Assembly: GCA_963838495.1 (NCBI GenBank)
Contig: CAWIRC010000001.1
Location: 2,728,001-2,792,000 of the forward strand
Origin: JBEKIK01 sp963838495
GTDB lineage: Bacteria > Planctomycetota > Planctomycetia > Pirellulales > Thermoguttaceae
Length of the DNA: 64,000 nt
Direction: 5' to 3'
Shown: piece by piece, positions 51,536 through 60,689 of the stretch
How the letters are laid out: each line of letters opens with the position of its first letter
Position numbering within the stretch: the stretch's first letter is position 1
Program-made: the position numbers and the translations under genes
Notes under the pieces: generated by a model
The model's input: the letters and a program-made list of their open reading frames with translations, nothing else
Told to the model about the DNA's origin: nothing
Databases searched by the model: none

Positions 51536-52939
51536 ATGGCGCATTTATTGATCGTTGACGACGAGCAGAGCATTTGCTGGGCCCTGGGCAAGCTGGCCGA
51601 AGAGATGGGTCTAAGCGCGTCCGCGGCGGCCTCGGCCGAATTGGGCCTGGAAGCGGCGCGAACCACGCGCCCCGATGTGATCGTCCTCGACGTCCGCCTG
51701 CCCGGCATGGACGGCCTGAGTGCCATGCAGCATTTTCGCTCCTTGTTGGGATCGGTGCCGATTATCGTGATCACCGCCTTCGGCGATTTGAGCACGGCCG
51801 TCGCAGCCGTGCGCAACGGGGCCTTCGATTACCTGCTGAAACCCTTCGATCTCGGCGCCGCGGAACGGACCATCCGCCGCGCCATGCGGAGCGCAAGCCA
51901 ACCGCCGCCCCCAAAACCCCCGCCGCCAAAACAGGGCGAGGAAACGATCGTCGGCGCATCGGCGGCCATCCAAGAGGTCTTCAAGCGCATCGCCCTGGTC
52001 GCCCCGTCCGAGGCCTGCGTGCATATCCGCGGCGAAAGCGGCTCGGGCAAGGAACTCGTTGCCCGGGCAATCCACCGCTACAGCCGCCGCGCGGATGCCC
52101 CCTTTGTCGCCGTGAACGTCGCCTCGCTCAATCCCTCCCTGGCCGAAAGCGAGTTGTTCGGACACGTCAAGGGCGCGTTCACCGGCGCGGATCAGCCGCG
52201 AAAAGGGTTCCTCGAGCAGGCCCACGGCGGCACAATCTTTTTCGACGAGATCGCCGACGTTCCCCCGGCACTCCAGGTGAAGCTGCTCCGCGTCCTGGAG
52301 CACGGCGAGATTTTTCCGGTTGGCGGCGAGCAGCCCGTGCACAGCGATTTCCGCCTGATTTCGGCCACGCATCAGAACCTCAGCCGGCGAGTGGCCGAGG
52401 GCGCGTTCCGCCATGATTTATACTACCGCCTGATCACCTTCGAGATCGAGATTCCCCCGCTGCGCCAGCGCCGCGAAGACATCCAGGCCTTGGCCGAGCA
52501 TTTTCTCCACGTTTTGTCGGCAAAAAACCAGGGCCGGCGGCCCGCGCTTTCAGCCGACGCCGTGGCCGAACTAAACCGCCGCGATTGGCACGGCAACGTC
52601 CGCGAACTCCGCAACGCCGTGGAGCACGCCATGATCCTCGCCCAGGGCGGCTTGATTTCGGCCGAGCACCTTCCCCCGCCCATGCTGCGAGACGGCATCG
52701 CCGATCCCGCACATCAAGAGGCCATATCCGCGTTCATCAGGCAATGGGCGGAAATCCAACTCCAAGGCGGCGGGGACGTGCAAAACCTGTACGAACAATT
52801 GTTGAAAATCGTGGAACCGCCGCTCCTCCGCGCCGCCCTGGAACACTGCGGCGGCCAGTTCATCGCCGCCGCCCGAAAACTGGGCATCCACCGCACCACG
52901 CTAAGAAAAAAAATCGAGGAATTCGCCAAAGGCAAGTAA
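51536..52939 (+). CDS. Sigma-54-dependent NtrC-family response regulator
   Basis: 467 residues. Receiver domain with acidic pocket Asp8-Asp9, phosphoacceptor Asp52 and Lys102. AAA+ domain: Walker A GESGSGKE (166-173), sigma-54 contact loop GAFTGA (213-218), Walker B FFDEIAD. The C-terminal Fis-type HTH is LGIHRTTLRKKIEEF. It activates RpoN-dependent promoters and is partnered with the upstream kinase. Targets are unknown; no -24/-12 promoter was confidently seen nearby. Confidence 0.94.
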   Translation: MAHLLIVDDEQSICWALGKLAEEMGLSASAAASAELGLEAARTTRPDVIVLDVRLPGMDGLSAMQHFRSLLGSVPIIVITAFGDLSTAVAAVRNGAFDYLLKPFDLGAAERTIRRAMRSASQPPPPKPPPPKQGEETIVGASAAIQEVFKRIALVAPSEACVHIRGESGSGKELVARAIHRYSRRADAPFVAVNVASLNPSLAESELFGHVKGAFTGADQPRKGFLEQAHGGTIFFDEIADVPPALQVKLLRVLEHGEIFPVGGEQPVHSDFRLISATHQNLSRRVAEGAFRHDLYYRLITFEIEIPPLRQRREDIQALAEHFLHVLSAKNQGRRPALSADAVAELNRRDWHGNVRELRNAVEHAMILAQGGLISAEHLPPPMLRDGIADPAHQEAISAFIRQWAEIQLQGGGDVQNLYEQLLKIVEPPLLRAALEHCGGQFIAAARKLGIHRTTLRKKIEEFAKGK

Positions 52940-52958
52940 TTACAAAACCGGAATTTTT

Positions 52959-52986
52959 ATTGCAAATTGCAAATTGCAAATTGCAA
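52959..52986. repeat. Heptamer array downstream of the NtrC-type gene (ATTGCAA)
   Basis: Four perfect units of ATTGCAA, 20 bp after the stop codon. It is complementary to the array at 53047-53067 and can form a stem with a ~60-bp loop. It lies in a convergent gene gap, so it may act as a two-way transcript-end structure. Confidence 0.87.
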
Positions 52987-53046
52987 ATTTAAAAATGAAC
53001 AAAGAACGATTGACCTGAAGTACCACATCTTTTCAATTTGTCTTTG

Positions 53047-53067
53047 TCCAATTTGCAATTTGCAATA
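53047..53067. repeat. Heptamer array, inverted partner (TGCAATT)
   Basis: TCCAATT, TGCAATT, TGCAATA. It is the reverse complement of the ATTGCAA units at 52959-52986 and lies just downstream of the minus-strand Hsp70-like gene. Confidence 0.83.
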
Positions 53068-53080
53068 TAAAAACCGCCCT

Positions 53081-56000
53081 TCACGCCAGGCGCAAACCCT
53101 TGGGCAGCGATTCGCCGAAAACCAGGCCCTGCTCGCTGGAGTCGAGGCTGCCTGCGGTGCGCACAAGTTCAAGAAAATGACGCGACGCCCCAGAGTCGGC
53201 GAGAAAATCGCAGGCCTCGCGCCGCAGTTTGTCGGAAAGATCGCGGTACCGGTCGTCGGTTCGCCGGGCGATCTGCATCACGGCCAAGGGCGTCTCCGCG
53301 TCTTCGCCGGCAATGTCCATGAGCTGCTCGATCCACTCGGCCGCGATTTCCGGCGGCACTATCGCGTTGAGCGGTCCGTACATCGGCACCCGGGCGCCGA
53401 TCCTGCCGACGGCCCAAATGATCGGCTGCCGCACCGGCTCGATCTTTGGTTTGGGCAGCAACTCGAGGAGCATCGCGCCCAGTTCGATTTTCATTTCCAC
53501 GGGGAGCATTTCCAGTGCGCCGAGCAAGCGCCACATTTCGGCGGTTTCGCGGGATGCAAAACTCAAATCCGCGCCGCGCCCCTTGCCCGTGGTGAGTTGG
53601 CGGTGCAGGGCGCGTATCGGTCCGATAAGCGGCTCGGCCAGCGCCTGCTGCTGGCCCGCACCCAGCCCGCCGCTGATCCGCCGCCACAGGATCCAGCCCT
53701 CGGCCCGGCTGCCGGGAAAGGCGAATTTGCCGGCTAGCGCGGTCCACGTCTGGGCCACCCGCCAGTCGTCCACGGCCAGGCCAAAACCGGGACGCAGGGC
53801 GAAACCCAGCAGGTTCAGCCAGCGGACTTCGTGCACCGGGCTGCGCCGCCGGCCCGGCTCGAGTTCCATCAGCGCCTCCCACATCCGCCGGCAAAGCGAG
53901 GTGGGCCAGGCGCTGCGGCTCATGCCGCTGGCCGCGGTCAATCGCTTGAGCAGCCCCTCGGGTCTATCCGCGCCGTCCGGCCCGAACGCGCCGCGAATCA
54001 GCTTTTCGCATTCCAGCCAAACGCTTTCGTCGATAAAACCCTCCGCCTCGGCGGCCGACTCGTGCGCGGCCATGTCGGTCTCGGTGGCCGAGCGGACGTC
54101 GAACTGCAAGCGCCAGCTCCGCCGCCCGCCCAGCTCGCCGCACCACAGATCGAGCGTGCCGATCTCGGTCAGCCGGGCGTGAAGCGCGACCGAAACCGTT
54201 TCGCCCTCGCCTTTCTTCCGCGTTTTAAGCACGGTGCGGATCGGCGGCAGCGGCGTCATGCGCTCGCGGTCGATGGCCACCACCTCGCCGGGCTTGTCCG
54301 TCAACCGGGTGCTGGAAACGAACAAGGGAAACTCGACCGGCTCGGAAACCAACAGATCGAACCGCCGGCCGGCAAGCTCCACGTCCTGGCCCGGCTCGGC
54401 ATTGGCCGGCAGAAGGCAAATCGCCGATCCGGTTTCCTGGTCCTTATTCGGCCCTTCGTCTTTTTGCGCCCTTCCGCCTTCGCGCCTTCCACGCCGATGT
54501 AATACGTGCGGGCCAACCCGGCCGCTATGCGCACGCCCTGCCCGCGCCGCACCATGCCGTAATACGCCGCACCCCGGGCCACGGCCAGGTCCAGCCGATC
54601 GTTATCCAATATCATCGGCCGCCAAGATCGATCGACGCTAAACCAACTTTCGATGACTTCCAATAACCGCCCACGCAAAAGCGGCGACTCGAACACGCCG
54701 CCGTTAAACAGCACGATGTCTGGCCGGGCGGGATCGTGCCCAGCGGGATCATGGGGGACTGTCCCAATTTTCGAGTTGGCGAAAATGGGACTGTCCCCTT
54801 TGGTATCAGAAGGGATTTCTTCCATTGCCACGTGCCGATGCGCGGTCAAAAAGGCCGCAAGGTATCGGGTCACGGCCGGATCGGCGGCGAAAGGCAGGCC
54901 GAACTCCTGAAAGCCCGACCGCCGCCCGGCAGGTCTTACATCCAAATCCACGCGCGGGAAAAAACCCTCGACCAACAGGTCGCGGACCTCCTGGCCGGTA
55001 ACTTCAACGTGAATGCCGCCGCCGATCAAGCGCGATCCCGCGCCCGGCAGGTTCACGGTGATTTTTTCCGGCGGGTTGTTTCCCAAAAGCGTTTCCTTCA
55101 CCGCGCGGCACGTCCGCACCAGCACCGCCCACTGCCGCGGCTCTAATCTCCTTGTCCCCTCTCCCCTTGGGAGAGGGTTAGGGTGAGGGCTTTCCTCCGT
55201 CTCCTCTCCCGACCAACCTTCGTTTGGTGCCCGGAGAGGGCCAAGGTGAGGGCCGCCTGCAAGTTTTTTTTCGATGTATTGCGCCAGCGCCAGATCCAGG
55301 TTGTCGCCGCCGAGGATGAGGTGATCGCCCACCGCCACGCGATGGAACTGCACCTTTCCGCCCTCGCCGCGGCGGACGCGGATGAGCGTGAAATCGGACG
55401 TGCCTCCGCCGATGTCGCAAACCAGGATTTTTTGGCCGGGCTCGACCAGCCGTTCCCAATCGTCTTGATGCGCATAAATCCAGGCGTAAAAGGCGGCCTG
55501 CGGCTCCTCGACCAGCACCACCCTGGGCAACCCGGCCGCGGCCGCCGCCTTGACCGTCAATTCCCGCGCCACCTCGTCGAACGAGGCCGGCAGCGTGAGC
55601 ACGAAATCCTGCTTTTCCAACACCTCGCGCGGGAACCTGGCGTTCCAGGCATCGCGCACGTGGGAAAGATATCTCGCGCTGACCTCCACCGGCGAAAGCC
55701 GCTCCACGTCCTCGGCCCCGCGCCAAGGCAGAAGCGGCGCCGTGCGATCCACGCCCGGGTGGCACAACCACGACTTGGCCGAGTTGATCAGCCTGCCCGG
55801 CACGAGCGTGCCCTGATCGCGGGCGAAAAAACCCACCGCATAACATGGATCATTGTTTTCTTTATCACCCCGCCTATGACCTTTACCGCCAAGGTCCTGA
55901 ATCCTGAACCCTGAACCCTGAATCCCTGTTGGTCTTCTCTCCCAAGGCAATTGCAACGCCTGAGGCGAGAACTCGCCCCGCGCAGGCTGATAATGAAACG

Positions 56001-56190
56001 AGGGCAGCGTTTCCCGGGCCTCGACCTGTCCCGGCGCGACCAACTGCGGCACGGCAAAAGTCCGCACCTGCCAGGGCGTCTCCTGCGTGTCAACGTAGCA
56101 AACAGCCGAGTTCGTCGTGCCCAAGTCGAAACCCACGACATAGCGGCTGGGCCCGGATTGTTCACTCATCCCATGTTTCATCTTGCCCAT
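53081..56190 (-). CDS. Hsp70-family protein with long C-terminal domain, frameshifted and carrying repeat-derived inserts
   Basis: Just over 1,000 residues. The actin-like ATPase half is clear: VVGFDLGTTNSAVCYVD (phosphate 1), VLVEEPQAAFYAW, KILVCDIGGGTSDFTLI (phosphate 2) and RPDIVLFNGGVFESPLLRG (adenosine). The substrate-binding half of DnaK is replaced by a long helical domain (DUF3731-like), reached after a one-base slip near 54460. Three in-frame inserts come from intergenic-type repeats: GIQGSGFRIQDLGGKG (heptamers, 55895-55929), HLGPLRAPNEGWSGEETEE with SPHPNPLPRGEG (55150-55250), and DSPIFANSKIGTVPHD (54753-54798). Alternative start ATGs lie within the first 10 codons. Function unknown; perhaps a specialised chaperone. 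Confidence 0.8.
54753..54798. repeat. Repeat family F inside the Hsp70-like gene
   Basis: GGGACTGTCCC, then ATTTTCG, a short loop, CGAAAAT, then GGGACTGTCCC. A hairpin framed by two direct copies of an odd palindrome, encoding DSPIFANSKIGTVP in frame. Confidence 0.8.
55150..55250. repeat. HPNPLP-type and family E repeats inside the Hsp70-like gene
   Basis: A CTCTCCCCTTGGGAGAGGG hairpin (translated SPHPNPLPRGEGT) is adjoined by family E (CCTCTCCCGACC to GGTGCCCGGAGAGGG, 55203-55240). Both are in frame in the minus-strand gene. Confidence 0.8.
55895..55929. repeat. Heptamer array inside the Hsp70-like gene (CCTGAAC type)
   Basis: Five 7-bp units, TCCTGAA, TCCTGAA, CCCTGAA, CCCTGAA, TCCCTGT, inside coding sequence, translated on the minus strand as part of GIQGSGFRIQDLGG. 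Confidence 0.83.
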
Positions 56191-56334
56191 CGTAATCGAA
56201 AAAGCGAAAAACAGGAAGAATAACAGGGGGAAAAATCACCCTTGCCATTTTTTACCCCCTGGCATTTTAACTATATATCGCGATAATCTAGTAAATTATA
56301 TCGTCCGCTAAAATCACATGTTAAAGCGGCAAGA

Positions 56335-56460
56335 CATATGTTGGTGCGGTAATATATATGTTGGTGCGGCAGTTGAACTGCCGCACCGTATTCGCCGCAT
56401 TCCGGGGCAACAGCACAACTGTTGCCCCAACAAGGTTAAAATCCCATGTTAAAGCGGCAA
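56335..56460. repeat. Palindrome-rich leader before the small protein and ParA
   Basis: Contains GTGCGGCAGTTGAACTGCCGCAC (stem of ten bases) and TTGGTGCGG repeated twice, then GGGGCAACAG with CTGTTGCCCC (about 56404-56430). Related sequence GTTGGGGCAACAGTTGAACC occurs at 21008-21027. No gene. Confidence 0.7.
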
Positions 56461-56471
56461 TAAATTTATTT

Positions 56472-56732
56472 ATGGCCAAAACGACCTCCTACCAAGACCG
56501 CGTCATTCGCAGATATTACGAAAACAAGGACGCCATCATGCTCGAAAAGCTGGGCGACCTGGTAAGCGATCTTTACCTGGCCGAAGGCAAGGCCAAGGAC
56601 CGGCTCTGGAAACGACTGGCCGCGGCGCTAACGAATCTCAAAATCCCCGAAGACCAAATCCAACACATAATCCGCAGTGACAATCCCACCCTGGCGGCAA
56701 ACCTGCTGAAAAAACTGCTCGATAAAAAATAA
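56472..56732 (+). CDS. Small conserved hypothetical protein upstream of parA
   Basis: 86 residues from ATG 56472; the frame extends upstream only through repeat DNA. It is helical and basic: TSYQDRVIRRYYENKDAIML, LGDLVSDLYLAEGKAKDRLW, RLAAALTNLKIPEDQIQHII. No recognised domain. The KDRLW-K-R-L-A-A-A-L core and its position 82 bp before a ParA-like gene suggest a partner role, but that is inference. Confidence 0.7.
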   Translation: MAKTTSYQDRVIRRYYENKDAIMLEKLGDLVSDLYLAEGKAKDRLWKRLAAALTNLKIPEDQIQHIIRSDNPTLAANLLKKLLDKK

Positions 56733-56814
56733 ATCCCGACAACACTCGAAAAAATTTAATCCCGACAACAATAAGGAGGCTGGACATTCTTGTCCGGCCA
56801 ATGAATAAGCAGCC

Positions 56815-57609
56815 ATGCGATCCATCGCCATCATGAACCAGAAAGGCGGAGTGGGCAAAACCACCACGGCCGTAAACGTCAGCGCGGCGCTGGCGGCCAC
56901 GGGCTTGCGGGTGTGCCTGGTCAACCTGGACCCGCAGGCGCACGCCACGCTGCACTTCGGCCTGGACTTGGATTCCGAGCAGGTTTCGATCTACCAGGTG
57001 CTTACGGGTAAGACCCGGCTCGGCGAAGCCCGCCGCCAGGTGGCCGAGAACCTGTGGGTCGTGGCCTCCGGTCTGGATTTGGCCGGAGCGGAGATCGAGT
57101 TAGTAAACTTACCGGGCCGGGAGACGATACTCCGCGACAAGTTGCGTGAGGACGACGCGGAGTTCGATTATCTGCTCGTCGATTGCCCGCCCTCGCTGGG
57201 CCTGCTGACCTTGAATGCACTGGCCGCGGTGAACGAAGTCTTTATTCCGCTCCAGCCGCATTTTCTGGCCTTGCACGGATTGAGCAAACTGCTGGAAACG
57301 ATCGACCTGGTGGCCGCGCGCCTGAACAATCAGTTGAAGCTCAGCGGCATCATTCTTTGCATGTACGACGCCAACACCCGGCTGGCGGCCGAGGTCTGCC
57401 AGGACGTGGACGAGTTTTTCCGCAACGCCCGGGGCCAGGCCACGCCCTGGGCGGCAGCACAAACTTTCCAAACCCGCATCCGCCGCAACGTCCGCCTGGC
57501 CGAGGCCCCCAGTTTCGGCAAATCCATCTTCCAATACGCCCCCGATTCCAACGGGGCCGAGGATTATCGCCGCCTGGCCGATGAAATCTTGGGGACATCA
57601 ATTCAATAG
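56815..57609 (+). CDS. ParA-family partition ATPase
   Basis: 264 residues. Deviant Walker A KGGVGKTTT (residues 10-18; full context AIMNQKGGVGKTTTAV), Walker A' with LVNLDPQAHATLHFG, and Walker B YLLVDCPPSLGLLTL. It matches the Soj/ParA group used in chromosome or cargo positioning. No ParB gene or parS cluster is visible, so this may be an orphan ParA serving other cargo. It directly follows the 86-residue protein. Confidence 0.92.
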   Translation: MRSIAIMNQKGGVGKTTTAVNVSAALAATGLRVCLVNLDPQAHATLHFGLDLDSEQVSIYQVLTGKTRLGEARRQVAENLWVVASGLDLAGAEIELVNLPGRETILRDKLREDDAEFDYLLVDCPPSLGLLTLNALAAVNEVFIPLQPHFLALHGLSKLLETIDLVAARLNNQLKLSGIILCMYDANTRLAAEVCQDVDEFFRNARGQATPWAAAQTFQTRIRRNVRLAEAPSFGKSIFQYAPDSNGAEDYRRLADEILGTSIQ

Positions 57610-57612
57610 TAG

Positions 57613-57667
57613 GGTGCGTGAAACGCACCTTATCGTACATGTTCCGGTGCATTTCATGTACCCTACC
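57613..57667. repeat. GGTGCGTGAAACGCACC palindromes after parA
   Basis: GGTGCGTGAAACGCACC at 57613-57629 and a degenerate partner CCGGTGCATTTCATGTACC at 57645-57663. These are the same family as 35-49 and 20379-20395. Confidence 0.75.
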
Positions 57668-57831
57668 GGATTCAAACGGCACACGGAGTGTGCCTGCTAC
57701 ATTGATCCGGCGGTGACGTTTATGCCGGTTGTGTCGCCGCCGCCGAGAAACATTCAGCCTCAAGCGGGCACGCCGGAATGTAGAGTTGTGTATCGGTCAA
57801 TAACAGGTAGAAACCATCGCTGTTTACGCCC

Positions 57832-59397
57832 ATGAGAACGCTGCCGGTCGAGCATCCCGAATCAATCGTAGCCGTGGACAACTGGCGGGCCGATTCGCTT
57901 CTTAATAGCGTGGTGCTGTGGCTCGCGCTTATCGTGGTGCAAAGGGCGGTGGGATTTTTGCGGGCGATCCTCTTCTGCCGCTGGCTGGATCCCGCGCAAC
58001 TGGGTCTTTGGGACATGGCCTTCGGGTTTTTGATGCTTGCCGGCCCATTGGCCATGCTGGCCTTGCCCGGCACCTTCGGCCGTTATGCCGAGTATTACCG
58101 GCTGCGCGGTCAGATCCGCCCGTTTCTTGCGCGAACCGCGACGGCGTGTGCCGTGCTAACCCTGGCGGCGGTAACGCTCATCGCCATTTATCGCCGCGAA
58201 TTCTCCGAACTGATCTTTGGTTCAGCCGGGCAAACAAACCTGGTTATATTGTTGGCCGGGGCATTGATTGCCGTGGGGACATACAACTATTTCATCAGCC
58301 TCATGACGGCGCTGAGAAAAGTACGCCTGGCCGCCGCCATGGAATTCATAAACGGCGTGCTGTTCGCCGCATTGGGAATCGTCCTGCTCTTGGCCTGGCG
58401 ATGCGACTCGGCCGCCGTGGTGATCGCTTACGGCGGATCGTGCCTGCTGAGCATTTTGGCGGTGGCATGGTGGGCAAAAGCGGCGTGGACATCCTCGCCC
58501 GCCCAGTTCCAGCCCTTGCCGCGGTTGAACATGTGGTCCAAATTGGCGCCGTTCGCGGCCTGGATCCTGATGATCAACATGCTGACGAACCTCTTCGGCA
58601 TTGCCGACCGATACATGATTATCCATTTCGCCCCGGGCTCGGCCGAGGAAACGCTAGCCATGGTGGGGCAGTATCACAGTTCCCGGGTTGCACCGCTGCT
58701 TCTGGTTTCCATTGCGTCGATACTGGCCACGGTGCTTTTGCCGCACCTAAGCCACGATTGGGAATGCGGCAGGCGGGACCTGGTCTTAAGGCGGCTGAAC
58801 CTTTTTCTGAAACTGCTGGCCTACGGATTGATCGCGGCGTCGGCCGGCGTATTGTTTGTCGCTCCCTGGTTGTTCGGCGTGGCCTTTCAGGGAAAATTCG
58901 CTGGCGGCATGACAGTTCTGCCCTGGACGCTGGCCTACTGCGTGTGGTTCGGCGTGGCCATGGTCGCCCAGCAATACCTGTGGTGCGCCGAGCGAGCGGG
59001 CCTGGTCGGACTGGCCTTGGCGGCCGGATTGGTGATTAACATACTCCTGAACCTGGCGCTTTTGCCCAGGCTGGGATTGCTCGGCGCGGTGCTGGCGGCC
59101 TCGGCGGCCAACCTGGCGGCCCTGGTTTTAATCCTTTTTTTCGCCCGCCTTGCCGGCTTCCGCGCGCACCGGGGATTATTGCTCATGCTTGGGCTGGCCC
59201 CGGCAATATGCCTGGGCCCCTGGGCAACTGCCGCCGTGCTTTTGGCCCTTGCCCTGGAAACCGTCCGCACCGATCAAATATTGTCCAGCGAAGAAAAACT
59301 TCAGCTTGCCGAAGGCGTCAAACACTATTGGAACAGTTTTATCGGGCATGTCTTGAAATTAAGAATCAAAATATCGGGTGTATTTAGCCCCCGGTGA
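57832..59397 (+). CDS. Polysaccharide flippase (Wzx/MATE-like)
   Basis: 521 residues with about 13 membrane helices. Typical stretches are LGLWDMAFGFLMLAGPLAML near the N-terminus, TALRKVRLAAAMEFINGVLF in the middle and AERAGLVGLALAAGLVINIL near the C-terminus. The fold belongs to the oligosaccharide-flippase/lipopolysaccharide biosynthesis group that exports lipid-linked glycans. The stop codon TGA at 59395-59397 lies inside a REP family A hairpin, so the last residues (VFSPR) are repeat-encoded. A FemAB/GNAT-like gene follows. Confidence 0.88.
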   Translation: MRTLPVEHPESIVAVDNWRADSLLNSVVLWLALIVVQRAVGFLRAILFCRWLDPAQLGLWDMAFGFLMLAGPLAMLALPGTFGRYAEYYRLRGQIRPFLARTATACAVLTLAAVTLIAIYRREFSELIFGSAGQTNLVILLAGALIAVGTYNYFISLMTALRKVRLAAAMEFINGVLFAALGIVLLLAWRCDSAAVVIAYGGSCLLSILAVAWWAKAAWTSSPAQFQPLPRLNMWSKLAPFAAWILMINMLTNLFGIADRYMIIHFAPGSAEETLAMVGQYHSSRVAPLLLVSIASILATVLLPHLSHDWECGRRDLVLRRLNLFLKLLAYGLIAASAGVLFVAPWLFGVAFQGKFAGGMTVLPWTLAYCVWFGVAMVAQQYLWCAERAGLVGLALAAGLVINILLNLALLPRLGLLGAVLAASAANLAALVLILFFARLAGFRAHRGLLLMLGLAPAICLGPWATAAVLLALALETVRTDQILSSEEKLQLAEGVKHYWNSFIGHVLKLRIKISGVFSPR

Positions 59398-59409
59398 ACA
59401 CACCGGGGG
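59388..59409. repeat. REP family A palindrome, copy 4, overlapping a stop codon
   Basis: CCCCCGGTG, loop AACA, CACCGGGGG. It supplies the TGA stop of the flippase gene. A degenerate second hairpin (CCCCCGGCGCATCCACGGGTGG) follows at about 59437-59458. Confidence 0.85.
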
Positions 59410-59485
59410 TTAACGTGGGACATTTCCCGCTTTTAACCCCCGGCGCATCCACGGGTGGCTAAATATATGGTGGTAAAAATCGCGA

Positions 59486-60689
59486 GTGCTGAAAAGAATC
59501 AGAAATTTTATGTCGTTAGAACAATTGGAGCAGGGGCATGCCGCCCCGGTGGTTCCGGGCCGACACGGCCCGGCTCTGAAGGCGCAAGTCGTTCACCTCA
59601 GTTCGCCGGAGGAACTCCGCGCCGCCGCGCCGGACTGGGACGACCTGTGGCGGCGGAGCGAAGTGACGTTTCCCACCATGCGCCGAACTGCTTGCGCAAT
59701 GGATTGAGCATTTTGCCGGCCCGTCGGATTTCCACGCCATTGCGGTCAAGCAAGGCGGGTGCTTTGTGGCGGCGCTGCCGCTGGTGCGGCGAAGAATCGG
59801 CGGCATTGTCCGGGCCGGAGCGCTTCCCTGCAACCAGTGGTCGTCCAGCGGAGAGTGCCTGCTGGACCTTTCCGCTGATGCAAACTGCACATTACCTATG
59901 CTGCTCGACGCCCTTGTGGACTGCAATTTACATTTGTTATGGTTGGACGAGGCGATTTTAGAAACCGAGCGCTGGCAGGCTTTTATGCAGGCCGCCGCCC
60001 AGCGCCGCCTTAAAAACATGGTCCGGCCGCGTTGGCAAGTGGGCCGGGTGCGCATCGAGGGCGATTGGGACGCCTGCCGTGCCCGCTGGTCGCGCAAGCA
60101 TCGCCAGCACATGGCCTGGTCCGCTCGGCAATTGGCCCGCGAGGGCGACGTGCGGCTAAAATTGCTCTCGCGTCTTTCCCCGGACGAAGCGGCCGTATGG
60201 ATGCGGCAGGCGTTTTTAATCGAAAATCTCGGCTGGAAGGGCCAAAGCGGGGGCTCTGTGGCCGGCGTGCCGGGGATGAGCGATTTTTTCATCAGCCAGG
60301 CCCGGCAATTGGCCGCCTGGGGTCAATTGGAATTGGCCTTTCTCCAGTGCGGCGGACGGCCGATCGCCTTTTGTTACGGTCAGAGCGGGAAAGGGATTTT
60401 TCATTCGGCCAAGATCGGCTACGACCCGCAATACGCCCGCTTTTCGCCCGGTCAATTGCTGCGGTATTATTTGCTGGAGCGTTTTTACGAAGATAGAAGC
60501 CACACTGCCATCGATTTTTTAGGACCGCTGACCGAGTCGCACGAACATTGGAGGCCGGAGAGATACACCGTGGCCCGATTCGCCGCGGCCCTTAGCCCAT
60601 TTGGACGGATGGCCCTCTGGGCGTACAAGATTAAACGTTGTTGTCATCCTCGTCGATGTCTTCTTCGGCCAGGGGCAGTTCCACGGTGA
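59486..60689 (+). CDS. FemAB/GNAT-like acyltransferase (CelD-type), frameshifted
   Basis: About 390 residues. The first frame gives VVHLSSPEELRAAAPDWDDL then WRRSEVTFPTMR. The second, from about 59690, gives AELLAQWIEHFAGPSDFHAI and continues to the end. GNAT-type motifs include LPLVRRRIGGIVRAGALPCN, RLKLLSRLSPDEAAVWMRQA-like RLSPDEAAVWMRQAF, and GRPIAFCYGQSGKGIFHSAK then GYDPQYARFSPGQLLRYYLL (acetyl-CoA-binding). The family is often linked to exopolysaccharide or cellulose synthesis, fitting its place after the flippase. Repeat family B-like DNA encodes part of the N-terminus (VVPGRHGPALK). The reading frame runs past 60630 into the antisense histidine kinase gene, so its true stop may be earlier. 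Confidence 0.72.
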
